Shown here: positions 8,990 through 17,736 of the stretch, piece after piece
How the letters are laid out: each line of letters starts with the position of its first letter
Position numbering within the stretch: position 1 is the first letter of the stretch
The notes under the pieces: generated by a model
Database searches by the model: none
What the model saw: only the letters and a program-made list of their open reading frames with translations
Told to the model about the DNA's origin: nothing
Made by a program: the position numbers and the translations under genes
Assembly: GCF_000763495.1 (NCBI RefSeq)
Contig: NZ_CP009576.1
Coordinates: 1,684,001 to 1,748,000 of the forward strand
Direction: 5' to 3'
Length of the DNA stretch: 64,000 bases
Origin: Listeria ivanovii subsp. londoniensis
Lineage (GTDB): Bacteria > Bacillota > Bacilli > Lactobacillales > Listeriaceae

Positions 8990-9031
8990 CAAAAAAAAGC
9001 ACAGTAAGCTTCAATAAAACTTCTGTGCTTT
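8990..9031 (-). terminator. Intrinsic terminator between yrrS and mtnN, abutting the mtnN RBS
   Basis: Arms 8996-9004 and 9023-9031 pair (AAAGCACAG with CTGTGCTTT) and are followed on the minus strand by a run of eight T, then directly GGAGG of mtnN. It overlaps the yrrS stop. Confidence 0.75.
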
Positions 9032-9659
9032 ATCTCTTATCGTTTGTTTTAAGTTCTTCTACTTTAGTTGGTTGCCATCCTTCGCCGTCTACCCAAGAGA
9101 TATAGACACGATAAGCTTTATCAGGTGTTTCTTTAGCAGAAAGTGTCCCAATAGCTTGTGTTGCCGGATCAGCTCCTTGCTCTACAAACCAAAGCGATGT
9201 ATCCGCGATTGGAATATCTGTTGCAGCAGAAAAGGCTTTTCGTTTTTCTTGCCAGTCAACACTTGTGGAACTGTACGAATTCACGTGATCTCCAGTTTGT
9301 TCTGTACCAATTGGTTTCCAATTTTTAGTAATAACTTTCGCCACGTTTGGATCATTACTATCCGTCGTTTCTGTTTTATCATCAGAAGTTGTTTCTTCTT
9401 TTTTTGTTGTCTTGTTTGATTTAGCGGCATCTTCTTTTTTCGCAGTGGAAGATGCCGTTTTGTTTGGTTGATCTGCCGGGTCACTTTCTGTTTTAAACAA
9501 AACAAAATATAAGCTACCAATGATAAGTAAGCTTACCACGATAATTAAGATATTTAAGACCAAATTGGTTTTTTTTCGCTTAGTATTTTGCTGTGAACGA
9601 GACCCTTCAACCATATTTTGCTTAATGCGACGATTATTGGATTGTCGATTGTCTGCCAT
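9030..9659 (-). CDS. yrrS: Membrane-anchored YrrS family protein (DUF1510)
   Basis: 209 residues: a short basic cytoplasmic N-terminus, one membrane segment (about 32-56, LVLNILIIVVSLLIIGSLYF), a low-complexity Lys/Thr/Asp linker, and a C-terminal extracellular domain (NWKPIGTEQTG to the end) like Bacillus YrrS/DUF1510. Function unknown to me; in Bacillus it neighbours pbpI, hinting at the cell envelope. The second ATG (9659) is chosen since AAGGTGGTG lies about 8 nt before it; the ATG two codons earlier is too close. Confidence 0.82.
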   Translation of the reverse strand: MADNRQSNNRRIKQNMVEGSRSQQNTKRKKTNLVLNILIIVVSLLIIGSLYFVLFKTESDPADQPNKTASSTAKKEDAAKSNKTTKKEETTSDDKTETTDSNDPNVAKVITKNWKPIGTEQTGDHVNSYSSTSVDWQEKRKAFSAATDIPIADTSLWFVEQGADPATQAIGTLSAKETPDKAYRVYISWVDGEGWQPTKVEELKTNDKR

Positions 9660-9716
9660 TTGCATTCACCACCTTATAAGTAACCGCTGTAAAACACAAT
9701 TAGCAAATAGCTAAAA

Positions 9717-10199
9717 TTAAGATGCAGTGATTTTTTGAATCTTAACGCTCATATCGCCAGCAGGTGTTTGGATAGTTACTTCTTCCCCTTCTTTATGGCC
9801 AAGTAAACCTTTGGCAATTGGAGAATCGTTGGAAATTTTCCCTTCAAATGGATCTGCTTCTGCACTACCTACAATAGTATAAGTTTCTTCCACGCCATCA
9901 GGTAACTCAACAAAAGTAACGGTATTTCCTAGTGTTACTAAGCCATTATGCGCTTCAGCAGCATCAATAATTTGAGCATTGCGAATCATATTTTCAATAG
10001 TAGTGATACGACCTTCCACAAATGCTTGTTCGTCTTTTGCCGAATCATACTCGGAGTTCTCAGATAAATCACCGAAACTACGGGCAATTTTAATACGCTC
10101 TACTACTTCTTTACGTTTTACTGTTTTTAATTCTTGTAGTTCATTTTCTAACTTTGCTTTCCCATCTAGGGTCATTGGAAATACTTTTTCTGTCGCCAA
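9717..10199 (-). CDS. greA: Transcription elongation factor GreA
   Basis: 160 residues. An N-terminal coiled coil carries the tip acidic pair in [15 protein letters not shown], and the C-terminal FKBP-like domain runs from about 85 (DDAAEAHNG-like onward). GreA enters the RNA polymerase channel and stimulates cleavage of backtracked RNA. The start is TTG at 10199, with AGGAGAG 7 nt upstream; it gives [18 protein letters not shown], the family start. The open frame extending further upstream lies in a leader with a terminator-like hairpin. Confidence 0.95.
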   Translation of the reverse strand: MATEKVFPMTLDGKAKLENELQELKTVKRKEVVERIKIARSFGDLSENSEYDSAKDEQAFVEGRITTIENMIRNAQIIDAAEAHNGLVTLGNTVTFVELPDGVEETYTIVGSAEADPFEGKISNDSPIAKGLLGHKEGEEVTIQTPAGDMSVKIQKITAS

Positions 10200-10231
10200 T
10201 CGATTTCTCTCCTTTTGTTGGTTCATTATTG

Positions 10232-10262
10232 TATAGAAAAGCACGGAGGTATCTCTCCGCAC
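10232..10262 (-). terminator. Terminator-like hairpin in the greA leader
   Basis: The minus strand has an 8-bp stem (10255-10262 with 10241-10248, two G-T wobbles, 6-nt loop) followed by TTTTCTATA. It is downstream of the greA promoter and upstream of greA, so it would stop transcripts before the gene. Confidence 0.6.
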
Positions 10263-10346
10263 CTTTACCAATTATTACTACTCGTCAGAAAGATTAACAC
10301 GCCACGCTTGAAATAGCAAGCAATTGTCTCTCTTTTTACTAGGAAA

Positions 10347-10375
10347 ATTTTACCTTAATTTTTCATATTTGACAA
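10347..10375 (-). promoter_or_regulatory. Sigma-A promoter of greA
   Basis: TTGTCA (10370-10375), 17 bp, TAAAAT (10347-10352) on the minus strand, just after the udk stop. The predicted leader to greA is about 140 nt. Confidence 0.7.
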
Positions 10376-10388
10376 GTGATACCTATGT

Positions 10389-11018
10389 TTATACATGTTT
10401 TTGTAAGATTGATTCAATTTTTGTTGTCATTAAGTCTATTGCGACATGATTTTCGCCGCCTTCTGGAATAATGATATCTGCAAACTTTTTGGTAGGCTCA
10501 ATAAATTCATTATGCATTGGTTTCACAACAGAAAGGTATTGTTCAATCACAGATTCCATTGTTCTACCCCGTTCTTTCATGTCACGGAGCAAACGACGAA
10601 TAAAGCGAATATCGTCATCTGTATCGACATATACTTTTATATCCATTAGATCTCTGAGTCGTTTATCTTCTAAAATTAAAATACCTTCTAAAATAATGAC
10701 TTCACGCGGCTCTTGGATTTCTACTTCTTTTTTACGCGTGTATTTAGCATAGTCATAAATTGGTTTTTCAATCGTTTCATAACGACGAAGCGCCGCAATA
10801 TGCGAGATTAATAACTCTGTATCAAAAGCAAGCGGATGATCATAGTTCACTTTTAATCGATCTTCAAAAGGGATATCTGCTTGGTCATGATAGTATACGT
10901 CTTGAGCAAGCATTAAAATCGAATGCCCGCTAAAATGATCACAAATTGCCTTTGTTACACTGGTTTTCCCTGAACCTGAGCCACCTGTTACGCCTACTAC
11001 AATCGGTTTTTTTGTCAT
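10389..11018 (-). CDS. udk: Uridine kinase
   Basis: 209 residues. Walker A is [13 protein letters not shown] (about 9-21); [13 protein letters not shown] and NYDHPLAFD form the nucleoside site, and IILEGILIL is the Walker B strand. It phosphorylates uridine and cytidine using ATP or GTP in pyrimidine salvage. The ATG overlaps the trmR stop (ATGA), so the two genes are coupled. In Bacillus the yrrN and yrrO genes lie between these two; here they are absent. Confidence 0.95.
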   Translation of the reverse strand: MTKKPIVVGVTGGSGSGKTSVTKAICDHFSGHSILMLAQDVYYHDQADIPFEDRLKVNYDHPLAFDTELLISHIAALRRYETIEKPIYDYAKYTRKKEVEIQEPREVIILEGILILEDKRLRDLMDIKVYVDTDDDIRFIRRLLRDMKERGRTMESVIEQYLSVVKPMHNEFIEPTKKFADIIIPEGGENHVAIDLMTTKIESILQKHV

Positions 11019-11668
11019 GATACGCCTCCTGTTTTCTTTCTTTTAGAAATAGATAGGCCATCTCCAAGTGGTATCGTTGTTGTCTCAAAATCAGGATGAG
11101 TAACTAAAAAATCATTGAAATCGCGCATTTTTCTAGCTACACGGAGTTTTCGTTGTTTTTCAAAAGACATATCCAGTGCTAAGCCTTTGAAGAGTACATT
11201 ATCGCTATAGATAACACCATCTGGAGCTAAAGATTTTGTATAAATATGGAAAAACTTTTCATATTGTGCTTTAGCTGCATCTATAAAAATCGCATCAAAC
11301 GGCCCATAGGATAAAATTTCTTCTGCCCCTTCAATTGCATCTATTAATAAGACTTTTACTCTGTCATCCGCTCCGTAGCGTTCAATATTATGTATTGCTT
11401 GATCATATCGCTCTTCGTCGCGTTCTACTGAAACGATTTCTGCCTCTGGAAGCTTATCTGCCATTTTAAGTGCTGAGTAACCAATTGCAGTTCCTAGTTC
11501 TAAAATCCGTTTCGGTTTTTGAATGTCTAAAATTTGAAGTAAACAATAGAGCGAGTCTGGCTCCATAATCGGAACTTCATTTTCCTTCGCATCTCTTTCT
11601 AATTCCAGAAAAAAAGCACTGCTTTCGGGAATGTGTTTTAATAAATAGTCATGAATAATATCATTCAC
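11015..11668 (-). CDS. trmR: O-methyltransferase, TrmR/YrrM type (tRNA wobble 5-hydroxyuridine)
   Basis: 217 residues of the class I O-methyltransferase (methyltransf_3) family: [17 protein letters not shown] (SAM motif I), [31 protein letters not shown] (metal-binding Asp) and [11 protein letters not shown] (second metal site). Bacillus YrrM, renamed TrmR, methylates 5-hydroxyuridine at tRNA position 34; assignment here rests on similarity and on its udk-mltG neighbourhood. The start is GTG at 11668 with AGGAGAA about 7 nt upstream. Confidence 0.85.
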   Translation of the reverse strand: MNDIIHDYLLKHIPESSAFFLELERDAKENEVPIMEPDSLYCLLQILDIQKPKRILELGTAIGYSALKMADKLPEAEIVSVERDEERYDQAIHNIERYGADDRVKVLLIDAIEGAEEILSYGPFDAIFIDAAKAQYEKFFHIYTKSLAPDGVIYSDNVLFKGLALDMSFEKQRKLRVARKMRDFNDFLVTHPDFETTTIPLGDGLSISKRKKTGGVS

Positions 11669-11689
11669 TTTTCGCTTCTCCTATTCTAA

Positions 11690-11738
11690 CAAACAAAGCA
11701 CCTGTCAAACGACATGCGGAACATGTAGCTGACAAGTG
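11690..11738 (-). terminator. Intrinsic terminator after mltG
   Basis: Arms 11699-11707 and 11730-11738 pair with one wobble, and the minus-strand RNA continues as C then TTTGTTTG. It separates mltG from trmR. Confidence 0.65.
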
Positions 11739-11744
11739 GTTGTT

Positions 11745-12815
11745 TTAATTATTTTTTGTAATATGTTCTTCTTTTAATTTATTGTGCTCTTCTAAAGTTT
11801 TCGAGAAATAAACTTCTCCCGTTTTTGCATTAGCTAAAAAATATAGATAATCCGTTTTTTCAGGATAAAGAGCAGCCTCCATTGAAGATTCACCACTATT
11901 TGAAATTGGGCCTGGTGGTAACCCCTTGTTTCTGTAAGTATTATACGGAGAATCCACTTCTAAATCTTCATAAGTCGTTTTACTTTTGTGTTTTCCAAGC
12001 GCATAAAGAACGGTTGGATCTGTTTGTAGACGCATATCTTCTGCTAGTCGATTATAAAAAACACTTGCAATTTTTTTACGGTCAACATTTTCTGTCGCTT
12101 CTTTTTCAATAATGGAAGACATAGTTAAGAAATCATGCACGGACATTTTTTGTTTAGTTAGTTCGTCTCGGTATTTAGCAATGTTTAAATCCGTTGCTTT
12201 GACCATTTCTTCAATAATAGTTTCTGTTGTTGCATTTGTATCCTTAAATGTATATGTTGCTGGGTAAAGGTATCCTTCAAGCGGATGTTTAATATCTTTA
12301 TTTAATACATCACTTGTTACCGTTTCTGGATATTTATCCATCATCGTTGCAATAAAATCAGGATTATCCATTGTTTCTAAAACAGCTGCTTTTTTTAATT
12401 TAGGTTGATAAGCGACAATTCTATCCGCAATTTGGTCTAGTGTATATCCTTCTGGAATAATCAATTTTTCTGGTGCAACGATTTTTCCCTCTTGCATTTT
12501 TTTCACGATTTGATCTGTATTCATCGAGGGAGTTAGCTCGTAATTACCAGCTTTTAAATTAGTATCATTATTATATTTTACATAGAAAGAAAAGATGGAA
12601 GCATTATTGATTACTTTTTTATCTTCTAAAATAGTAGAAATATCCGAGATACTTGAACCAGCCGGGATTTCTACAATAACTTTTTCATTACTTGCTTCAT
12701 CTCTTGGTTCCAATTGTGATTTTACATAATAGTATCCGGAAAAAGTAGCAATAACTAAAACTAAAATAATAACAGAAATAATGATTGTAATTTTCTTTCC
12801 TTTTGTATTCTTCAT
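11745..12815 (-). CDS. mltG: Endolytic murein transglycosylase MltG (YceG-like)
   Basis: 356 residues: short basic N-terminus, one membrane segment (about 9-30), a LysM-like region (VEIPAGSSISDISTILEDKK), then the YceG catalytic domain with the key Glu in SSIIEKEAT and the conserved LQTDPTVLYALG and NTYRNKGLPPGPISN motifs. MltG cuts nascent glycan strands outside the membrane. The ATG at 12815 has GAGGT upstream; the ATG four codons earlier lacks a ribosome-binding site. TATAAT at 12851-12856 on the minus strand is a likely -10. Confidence 0.93.
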   Translation of the reverse strand: MKNTKGKKITIIISVIILVLVIATFSGYYYVKSQLEPRDEASNEKVIVEIPAGSSISDISTILEDKKVINNASIFSFYVKYNNDTNLKAGNYELTPSMNTDQIVKKMQEGKIVAPEKLIIPEGYTLDQIADRIVAYQPKLKKAAVLETMDNPDFIATMMDKYPETVTSDVLNKDIKHPLEGYLYPATYTFKDTNATTETIIEEMVKATDLNIAKYRDELTKQKMSVHDFLTMSSIIEKEATENVDRKKIASVFYNRLAEDMRLQTDPTVLYALGKHKSKTTYEDLEVDSPYNTYRNKGLPPGPISNSGESSMEAALYPEKTDYLYFLANAKTGEVYFSKTLEEHNKLKEEHITKNN

Positions 12816-12905
12816 AATAGACCTCATTTCATTGAAAACAATTCCTATCTATTATACCGATTATCTAAATAAAATGCTATTCAATATAGAAATATTTCTT
12901 AAAAA

Positions 12906-12934
12906 GTGACGTTTTTATGTTTTTTCGGTATAAT
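12906..12934 (+). promoter_or_regulatory. Sigma-A promoter of the DedA gene
   Basis: GTGACG (12906-12911), 17 bp, TATAAT (12929-12934). The leader that follows (about 77 nt) has a small ACCGA/TCGGT hairpin near its 5' end. Confidence 0.6.
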
Positions 12935-13017
12935 GAATAGCGTGATTTACCGAACAAGACAGAATCGGTCAAAGACTTGCTTCTGCCAATTAAATATCGT
13001 TTGAAGGAGTCTTTTAA

Positions 13018-13644
13018 ATGTTACATACGTTCATACAAAGTTTACAAGATTTCACCATGTGGTTGGTTGATTCGCTTGGTCATTGGGGGATTTTCCTTGG
13101 TATGTTGATTGAAAGTGTTTGTATCCCGCTTCCTAGTGAAGTCATTATGCTGTTTGGTGGCTTTATGGCCGAAGCTGGAAAACTGAATTTCTGGTTGGTT
13201 GTTTTTGCTGGGATTGCTGGAAATCTGGTTGGTTCACTTATTGCCTATTATATTGGTAAATATGGCGGTAGAGCGTTAGTATTGAAATTTGGGAAATATA
13301 TTTTTTTAAACGTGAAACACTTAGATAAAGCAGAACTTTGGTTTGGCCGTTATGGTGCTAGAGCCGTTTTCTTCGGTCGGGTTTTACCGGTTATTCGAAC
13401 ATTTATTTCCTTGCCTGCTGGGATTGCGAAGATGAACGTTTGGAAATTTATTATTTATACGATTTTAGGTTGTATCCCGTGGAATATTTTCCTCACTTGG
13501 CTTGGCTATACGCTCGGTTCGAATTGGAGCGTGGTGGAAAAATATACTCGTCCAATTAGTTATTTAATGTTAGTTTTAGTTGTTGGAATTGTAATCTACC
13601 TCGCTTATAAAGTATGGAATAAACGTGCTAGAAACGCAAAGTAA
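13018..13644 (+). CDS. DedA/SNARE-associated family membrane protein
   Basis: 208 residues with several hydrophobic segments, and the DedA hallmarks: the reentrant IESVCIPLPSEVIM segment, the YYIGKYGGR turn, and FFGRVLPVIRTFISLPAG. Some DedA proteins (Bacillus UptA/YngC, PetA/YbfM) return undecaprenyl phosphate or phosphatidylethanolamine across the membrane; which lipid this one moves cannot be told from sequence alone. AAGGAG lies about 10 nt before the ATG. It is a single plus-strand gene between mltG and yrzB, where Bacillus has none. Confidence 0.85.
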   Translation: MLHTFIQSLQDFTMWLVDSLGHWGIFLGMLIESVCIPLPSEVIMLFGGFMAEAGKLNFWLVVFAGIAGNLVGSLIAYYIGKYGGRALVLKFGKYIFLNVKHLDKAELWFGRYGARAVFFGRVLPVIRTFISLPAGIAKMNVWKFIIYTILGCIPWNIFLTWLGYTLGSNWSVVEKYTRPISYLMLVLVVGIVIYLAYKVWNKRARNAK

Positions 13645-13687
13645 AAAAGCATGTCCTGACAAAATTTGTCAGGACATGCTTTTTTCA
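13641..13687. terminator. Bidirectional terminator between DedA gene and yrzB
   Basis: A 16-bp perfect stem (13649-13664 with 13665-13680, tight centre AAATTT) is flanked by A-run and T-run. Confidence 0.9.
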
Positions 13688-13690
13688 TTA

Positions 13691-13993
13691 TTATTCTTCG
13701 TCTTCGTCAGCTAAAAATGTTGCTAAAATTTCTTCAATCATATCCCACTCGTCCTCTGTTTCTACTGGTTGAAGTTGGCCTTGTTTGCCTTCTTCATCTT
13801 GAATATAGCTAGATGCAAGGATTTCGATTTCTTCGTCTTCACTTTTACCTGCTGGGAAGTATAATACATATGATTTCTCAAAAGCTTCGGAATCAAAATC
13901 AAAAAGAATTTCGTATGCTTCTTCTTTTCCTTCTTCATTCGTAATCCAAATAATATTTTCTTCTTCGTGGTTATGGTTATGTTCTTCTGCCAT
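13691..13993 (-). CDS. yrzB: DUF1292 acidic protein YrzB
   Basis: 100 residues, very acidic (C-terminus [10 protein letters not shown]), matching the YrzB/DUF1292 family: [13 protein letters not shown]-like opening, [17 protein letters not shown] and a late [13 protein letters not shown] helix. A His-rich stretch near residue 5 (HNHNH) is present. Function unknown. It follows ireB-yqgF in a conserved trio. The ATG at 13993 has GAGGTG about 7 nt before it; the upstream GTG overlaps that site. Confidence 0.88.
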   Translation of the reverse strand: MAEEHNHNHEEENIIWITNEEGKEEAYEILFDFDSEAFEKSYVLYFPAGKSEDEEIEILASSYIQDEEGKQGQLQPVETEDEWDMIEEILATFLADEDEE

Positions 13994-14007
13994 CAAATTC
14001 ACCTCAA

Positions 14008-14424
14008 TTAATTAGTAGTGTCCAAATAGGACTGTAAAATCATTACTGCAGCTAATTTATCGATGACCTCTTTTCGTTTTTTACGCGAAACGTCTGCTTC
14101 GATTAAAGTTCTTTCTGCAGCAGTAGTTGTTAATCGTTCATCCCAGAGTACAACTGGCAAACCAATTCTTGCCTCAAGTACTTCTGCATATATTTTAGAA
14201 CTTTCCGCACGAGGCCCGATGGTGTTATTCATGTTTTTTGGAAGGCCAACGACCACTTTTTCGACTTCGTATTCGAGTACTAGTTCTTTCACTCGTTCAT
14301 AGCCAAATTGTTTTCGTTTTTCGTCAATCTGAATAGTTTCCACACCTTGTGCAGTCCAACCTAGTGGATCACTTATCGCTACGCCAACTGTTTTAGAGCC
14401 GACATCTAAACCCATTATTCTCAT
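14008..14424 (-). CDS. yqgF: RNase H-fold nuclease YqgF/RuvX family (pre-16S rRNA processing)
   Basis: 138 residues. It starts [19 protein letters not shown] (first catalytic Asp), carries [11 protein letters not shown] and the [10 protein letters not shown] acidic motif, and ends with [13 protein letters not shown] (last Asp is in KEVIDKLAA). YqgF matures the 16S rRNA 5' end in other bacteria; older names call it a Holliday resolvase. It overlaps the ireB stop (ATGA) and is coupled to it. Confidence 0.92.
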   Translation of the reverse strand: MRIMGLDVGSKTVGVAISDPLGWTAQGVETIQIDEKRKQFGYERVKELVLEYEVEKVVVGLPKNMNNTIGPRAESSKIYAEVLEARIGLPVVLWDERLTTTAAERTLIEADVSRKKRKEVIDKLAAVMILQSYLDTTN

Positions 14425-14693
14425 TTCTCACCAATTTCGTTATTTTTCAGATACGCTTTGACAAGTTCCTCGATAATTTCATCTCGTTCTAACCGGCGTA
14501 TCATACTTCTAGCATCCTTATGACGAGGGATATAAGCAGGATCACCAGAAAGTAAATAACCAACGATTTGATTAACGGGATTATAGCCTTTTTCTTCAAG
14601 AGCAACGTAGACTTGTTTCATTAATTTTTTTACATCTTCTTCAATTGAATCATCTCCGAAGTTGTAAAACATTGTTTGATCTTTTGAATCCAT
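14421..14693 (-). CDS. ireB: IreB family regulatory phosphoprotein (YrzL, DUF965)
   Basis: 90 residues of the IreB/UPF0297 family: [11 protein letters not shown] near the N-terminus (conserved phospho-Thr region), [20 protein letters not shown] and [17 protein letters not shown]. In Enterococcus IreB is phosphorylated by the PASTA kinase IreK and affects cephalosporin tolerance; in Listeria the matching kinase would be PrkA (inference). The ribosome-binding site GAGGTG is one arm of a 12-bp inverted repeat whose other arm lies upstream of the promoter. Confidence 0.9.
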   Translation of the reverse strand: MDSKDQTMFYNFGDDSIEEDVKKLMKQVYVALEEKGYNPVNQIVGYLLSGDPAYIPRHKDARSMIRRLERDEIIEELVKAYLKNNEIGEK

Positions 14694-14698
14694 AATCG

Positions 14699-14775
14699 AA
14701 GCACCTCATTCCTTCATGTATCTCCATTCATTTTACACTATGTGCACGAAAATAACAAAGGAAAATGAGGTGCTT
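14699..14775 (-). repeat. 12-bp perfect inverted repeat able to hide the ireB RBS
   Basis: Arms 14699-14710 and 14764-14775 (AAGCACCTCATT and its complement), 53 nt apart. On the minus-strand RNA the downstream arm holds GAGGUG, the ireB ribosome-binding site. The promoter lies between the arms, so only alaS read-through RNA carries both. Confidence 0.7.
14730..14758 (-). promoter_or_regulatory. Sigma-A promoter of ireB-yqgF-yrzB
   Basis: TTGTTA (14753-14758), 17 bp, TAAAAT (14730-14735) on the minus strand, between alaS and ireB. Confidence 0.65.
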
Positions 14776-14784
14776 TCGTGAAAT

Positions 14785-17424
14785 TTATGCTTGTTGTTCT
14801 TTTACCCATGTGGAAACGTAATCAAGCGCGCTTCCTAGCTCTGCAGGATTTTTACCGCCAGCTTGTGCCATATCAGGGCGTCCTCCACCATTACCACCGC
14901 ATCTAGTAGCAACTTCTTTTAATAATTTACCAGCGTGATATCCTGCTTTGATTGCGTCTTCTGATACTGCGGAAATCAGGTTCACTTTATCGCCTTGAAC
15001 AGCTCCTAAAACGAGGATGCCACCGATTTTTTTATCTTTCCAGTTATCAACAAATTGACGTAGTTGGTTCATGTCTTTTGCAGTTACTTGTTTTGCAATA
15101 ACGTTCACTCCGCCGATTTCTTCTGGTGATTCAAAAATATCTGCACTCGCTGCACTTGCTAGTTTGCTTAGTAGTGAGTCATTTTCACGACGAACTTCAC
15201 GTAAGTCAGCTTGTAGTAATTCGATTTTTTGTGGTGTTTCTTTGGTTGTTGTTTTTAGTAGGTTTGCAGCATGTTTTAAAATATTTTCTTGTTCCGTTAC
15301 AAAATGATACGCCGCTTTCCCAGTTACTGCTTCGATACGTCTTGTTCCTGCGCCAATACCTGTTTCAGAAACGATTTTAAATAAACCGATATCTGCGGTA
15401 TTACGAACGTGGACACCACCACATAATTCAATGCTATATTTACCAACTTGAACAACGCGGACGATATCGCCATATTTTTCGCCAAATAACGCCATTGCGC
15501 CGAGTTCTTTTGCTTCTGCAATTGGCATTTCTTCAATAACAACCGCAATTTGTTCCCAGATTTTCTCGTTCACAATTTTTTCCATTTTGGTTAGTTCTTC
15601 TTCTGTAATTTGACCGAAGTGAGAGAAGTCAAAACGTAAACGATCTGGAGAAACAAGAGAGCCTGCTTGGTTAACATGTTCACCAAGTGTGTCTTTTAAA
15701 GCGCGGTGTAGTAAATGGGTTGCTGTATGGTTTTTAACTGTTTCTCTACGCTTCACTTTGTCGACGGATAGTTTTACCGTATCGCCAGTTGTTAACACAC
15801 CTTCTTTCACAACGACTCGATGGATATTTTGTTTATTCGGTGCTTTTTGGACATCTTCCACATGAGCAAGGCCTGTTTCACTTTGAATTGTTCCTTTATC
15901 AGCTACTTGACCACCGCTTTCCGCATAGAAAGGTGTTTCTTTGAAAATTAGTTGTGCTTCACTACCAGCAGCTACTTCATCGACAAGTACGTCATTGTGA
16001 ATAATATAAAGAATTTCGGAAACGTATTCGGTTGTGTTATAGCCAACGAATGCACTTTTTTCTGTAAGATTTGCTAATAGCTCACCTTGAACCTGCATGG
16101 ATTTCACATCAGCTCTTGCAGAACGAGCGCGGTCACGTTGTTCTTTCATTTCCGCCTCAAAGCCAGCGTGGTCTACTTTCAAGCCATGGTCTTCTGCATA
16201 TTCTTCCGTTAATTCCACTGGGAAACCAAATGTATCGTATAATTTGAAAATATCTGCTCCTTGAATGACTTGTTCATCTGTTTTTTTCGCATTTTTCAAA
16301 ATAGTTTCTAGGATAGCTAAGCCTTCATTCAATGTTTCATGGAAACGTTCTTCTTCTGTACGAATGACTTTTTGGATAAAATCAGTTTGGTTTTCTACTT
16401 CTGGATAGAAGCTGTTCATGATTTTTCCAACTACGGGAACTAATTTATACATAAATGGCTCGTTGATGTTCAATACTTTAGCATAACGAACGGCACGGCG
16501 AAGTAAACGACGCAAAATATAGCCGCGGCCTTCATTCGACGGTAATGCTCCATCGCCAATTGCGAAGGCTACTGTACGGATATGGTCAGCGATAACTTTG
16601 AATGCCACATCATTTTCCGATTCACTTGCATACTTCACACCAGAAATTTGTTCGACTTCACGAATAATTGGCATGAAAAGATCTGTTTCAAAGTTGGTTG
16701 GTGCATCTTGAATAATCGAAACCATCCGTTCAAGACCCATCCCAGTATCAATGTTTTGTTTAGGAAGCGGAGTATAAGTACCATCTGGATTATGGTTAAA
16801 CTGAGAAAATACTAAATTCCAAATTTCTAAGTAACGCTCATTTTCGCCACCAGGATATAGTTCTGGATCATTTTTATCATCACCAAAAGCAGGTCCACGA
16901 TCATAGAAAATTTCGCTGTCTGGACCACTTGGGCCAATACCGATGTCCCAAAAATTATCATCAATTTCAACAATATGCTCATCCGTTAGGCCGATTTTGT
17001 CGCGCCAAATGGTTTTTGCTTCTTCGTCTTCTGGATAAACCGTTACATATAATTTATCCGGATCAAAACCAATCCATTTCGGACTCGTTAAAAATTCCCA
17101 AGCAAATTCGATTGCTCCCTCTTTAAAATAGTCCCCAATCGAAAAATTCCCAAGCATTTCAAAAAAAGTATGATGGCGCGCTGTTTTCCCAACATTTTCA
17201 ATATCATTTGTTCGAATTGATTTTTGCGCATTAGCCATTCTTGGGTTATCAGGAATGACAGAACCGTCAAAATATTTTTTCATAGTTGCAACACCACTAT
17301 TAATCCACAGAATCGTTGGATCATTATTTGGTACAAGCGGCGCGCTAGGTTCGATTGTATGCCCTTTTTCTTTAAAGAAATCTAAAAATAACTGTCTTAC
17401 TTCTGCACTTGATAATTGTTTCAT
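14785..17424 (-). CDS. alaS: Alanyl-tRNA synthetase
   Basis: 879 residues, full length. The class II catalytic core is at the N-terminus ([21 protein letters not shown], then [20 protein letters not shown]), followed by the tRNA-recognition region, the editing domain with zinc ligands HTATHLLH and CGGVHVRNT, and the C-terminal coiled coil plus [19 protein letters not shown]1 domain. It charges tRNA-Ala and clears Ser and Gly mischarges. AAGGAGG precedes the ATG. A T-box leader and a strong promoter lie upstream. Confidence 0.97.
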   Translation of the reverse strand: MKQLSSAEVRQLFLDFFKEKGHTIEPSAPLVPNNDPTILWINSGVATMKKYFDGSVIPDNPRMANAQKSIRTNDIENVGKTARHHTFFEMLGNFSIGDYFKEGAIEFAWEFLTSPKWIGFDPDKLYVTVYPEDEEAKTIWRDKIGLTDEHIVEIDDNFWDIGIGPSGPDSEIFYDRGPAFGDDKNDPELYPGGENERYLEIWNLVFSQFNHNPDGTYTPLPKQNIDTGMGLERMVSIIQDAPTNFETDLFMPIIREVEQISGVKYASESENDVAFKVIADHIRTVAFAIGDGALPSNEGRGYILRRLLRRAVRYAKVLNINEPFMYKLVPVVGKIMNSFYPEVENQTDFIQKVIRTEEERFHETLNEGLAILETILKNAKKTDEQVIQGADIFKLYDTFGFPVELTEEYAEDHGLKVDHAGFEAEMKEQRDRARSARADVKSMQVQGELLANLTEKSAFVGYNTTEYVSEILYIIHNDVLVDEVAAGSEAQLIFKETPFYAESGGQVADKGTIQSETGLAHVEDVQKAPNKQNIHRVVVKEGVLTTGDTVKLSVDKVKRRETVKNHTATHLLHRALKDTLGEHVNQAGSLVSPDRLRFDFSHFGQITEEELTKMEKIVNEKIWEQIAVVIEEMPIAEAKELGAMALFGEKYGDIVRVVQVGKYSIELCGGVHVRNTADIGLFKIVSETGIGAGTRRIEAVTGKAAYHFVTEQENILKHAANLLKTTTKETPQKIELLQADLREVRRENDSLLSKLASAASADIFESPEEIGGVNVIAKQVTAKDMNQLRQFVDNWKDKKIGGILVLGAVQGDKVNLISAVSEDAIKAGYHAGKLLKEVATRCGGNGGGRPDMAQAGGKNPAELGSALDYVSTWVKEQQA

Positions 17425-17455
17425 TTTTTATTTCCTCCTTTTCGTTTGCTACAAC

Positions 17456-17701
17456 AAAAAAGCCTATATGATTGCTCACAGGGACGATTTTGTTGAAATC
17501 GCGGTACCACCCTGTTTGCAATGATATAGACTTTGTATCATTACCTCTTCAATTATCTGTTAACGTGGATAAGACGGACCATCTAATCGGAGAGCAATTC
17601 TGGCGTGTGCGTGGTTTTCCTTACAGCCAAGGGAAAACTCTCTAGTCACGAAGAAGCCAAAATCATATTCCTACCATGTATCAAAATTATATTCAACAAT
17701 A
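17456..17701 (-). ncRNA. T-box leader of alaS
   Basis: About 245 nt between promoter and alaS. The T-box AGGGTGGTACCGCG is on the minus strand at 17513-17500. A long terminator hairpin (17509-17531 with 17462-17483) followed by seven T encloses it. Upstream is a Stem I-like region with the TTGGCTG apical sequence. The T-box sequence can instead pair as the antiterminator when uncharged tRNA-Ala binds. Candidate Ala specifier codons GCU/GCC lie just before the CUCUC of the stem; I could not fix which one. Fills the 308-bp gene gap before alaS. Confidence 0.92.
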
Positions 17702-17707
17702 AACTAA

Positions 17708-17736
17708 ATTATAAAGAACAGACGCTTCGTTGTCAA
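17708..17736 (-). promoter_or_regulatory. Strong sigma-A promoter of alaS
   Basis: TTGACA (17731-17736), 17 bp, TATAAT (17708-17713): both hexamers are consensus. The -35 overlaps the stop of the ABC ATPase gene. Confidence 0.88.

Noticed and set aside
14785-17424. alaS as fragmented by several shadow frames
   Set aside because: The 879-codon frame is unbroken and carries all AlaRS domains.
17560-17640. Exact specifier codon of the alaS T-box
   Set aside because: GCU and GCC candidates both lie near the Stem I 3' side and I could not fix the fold by eye.
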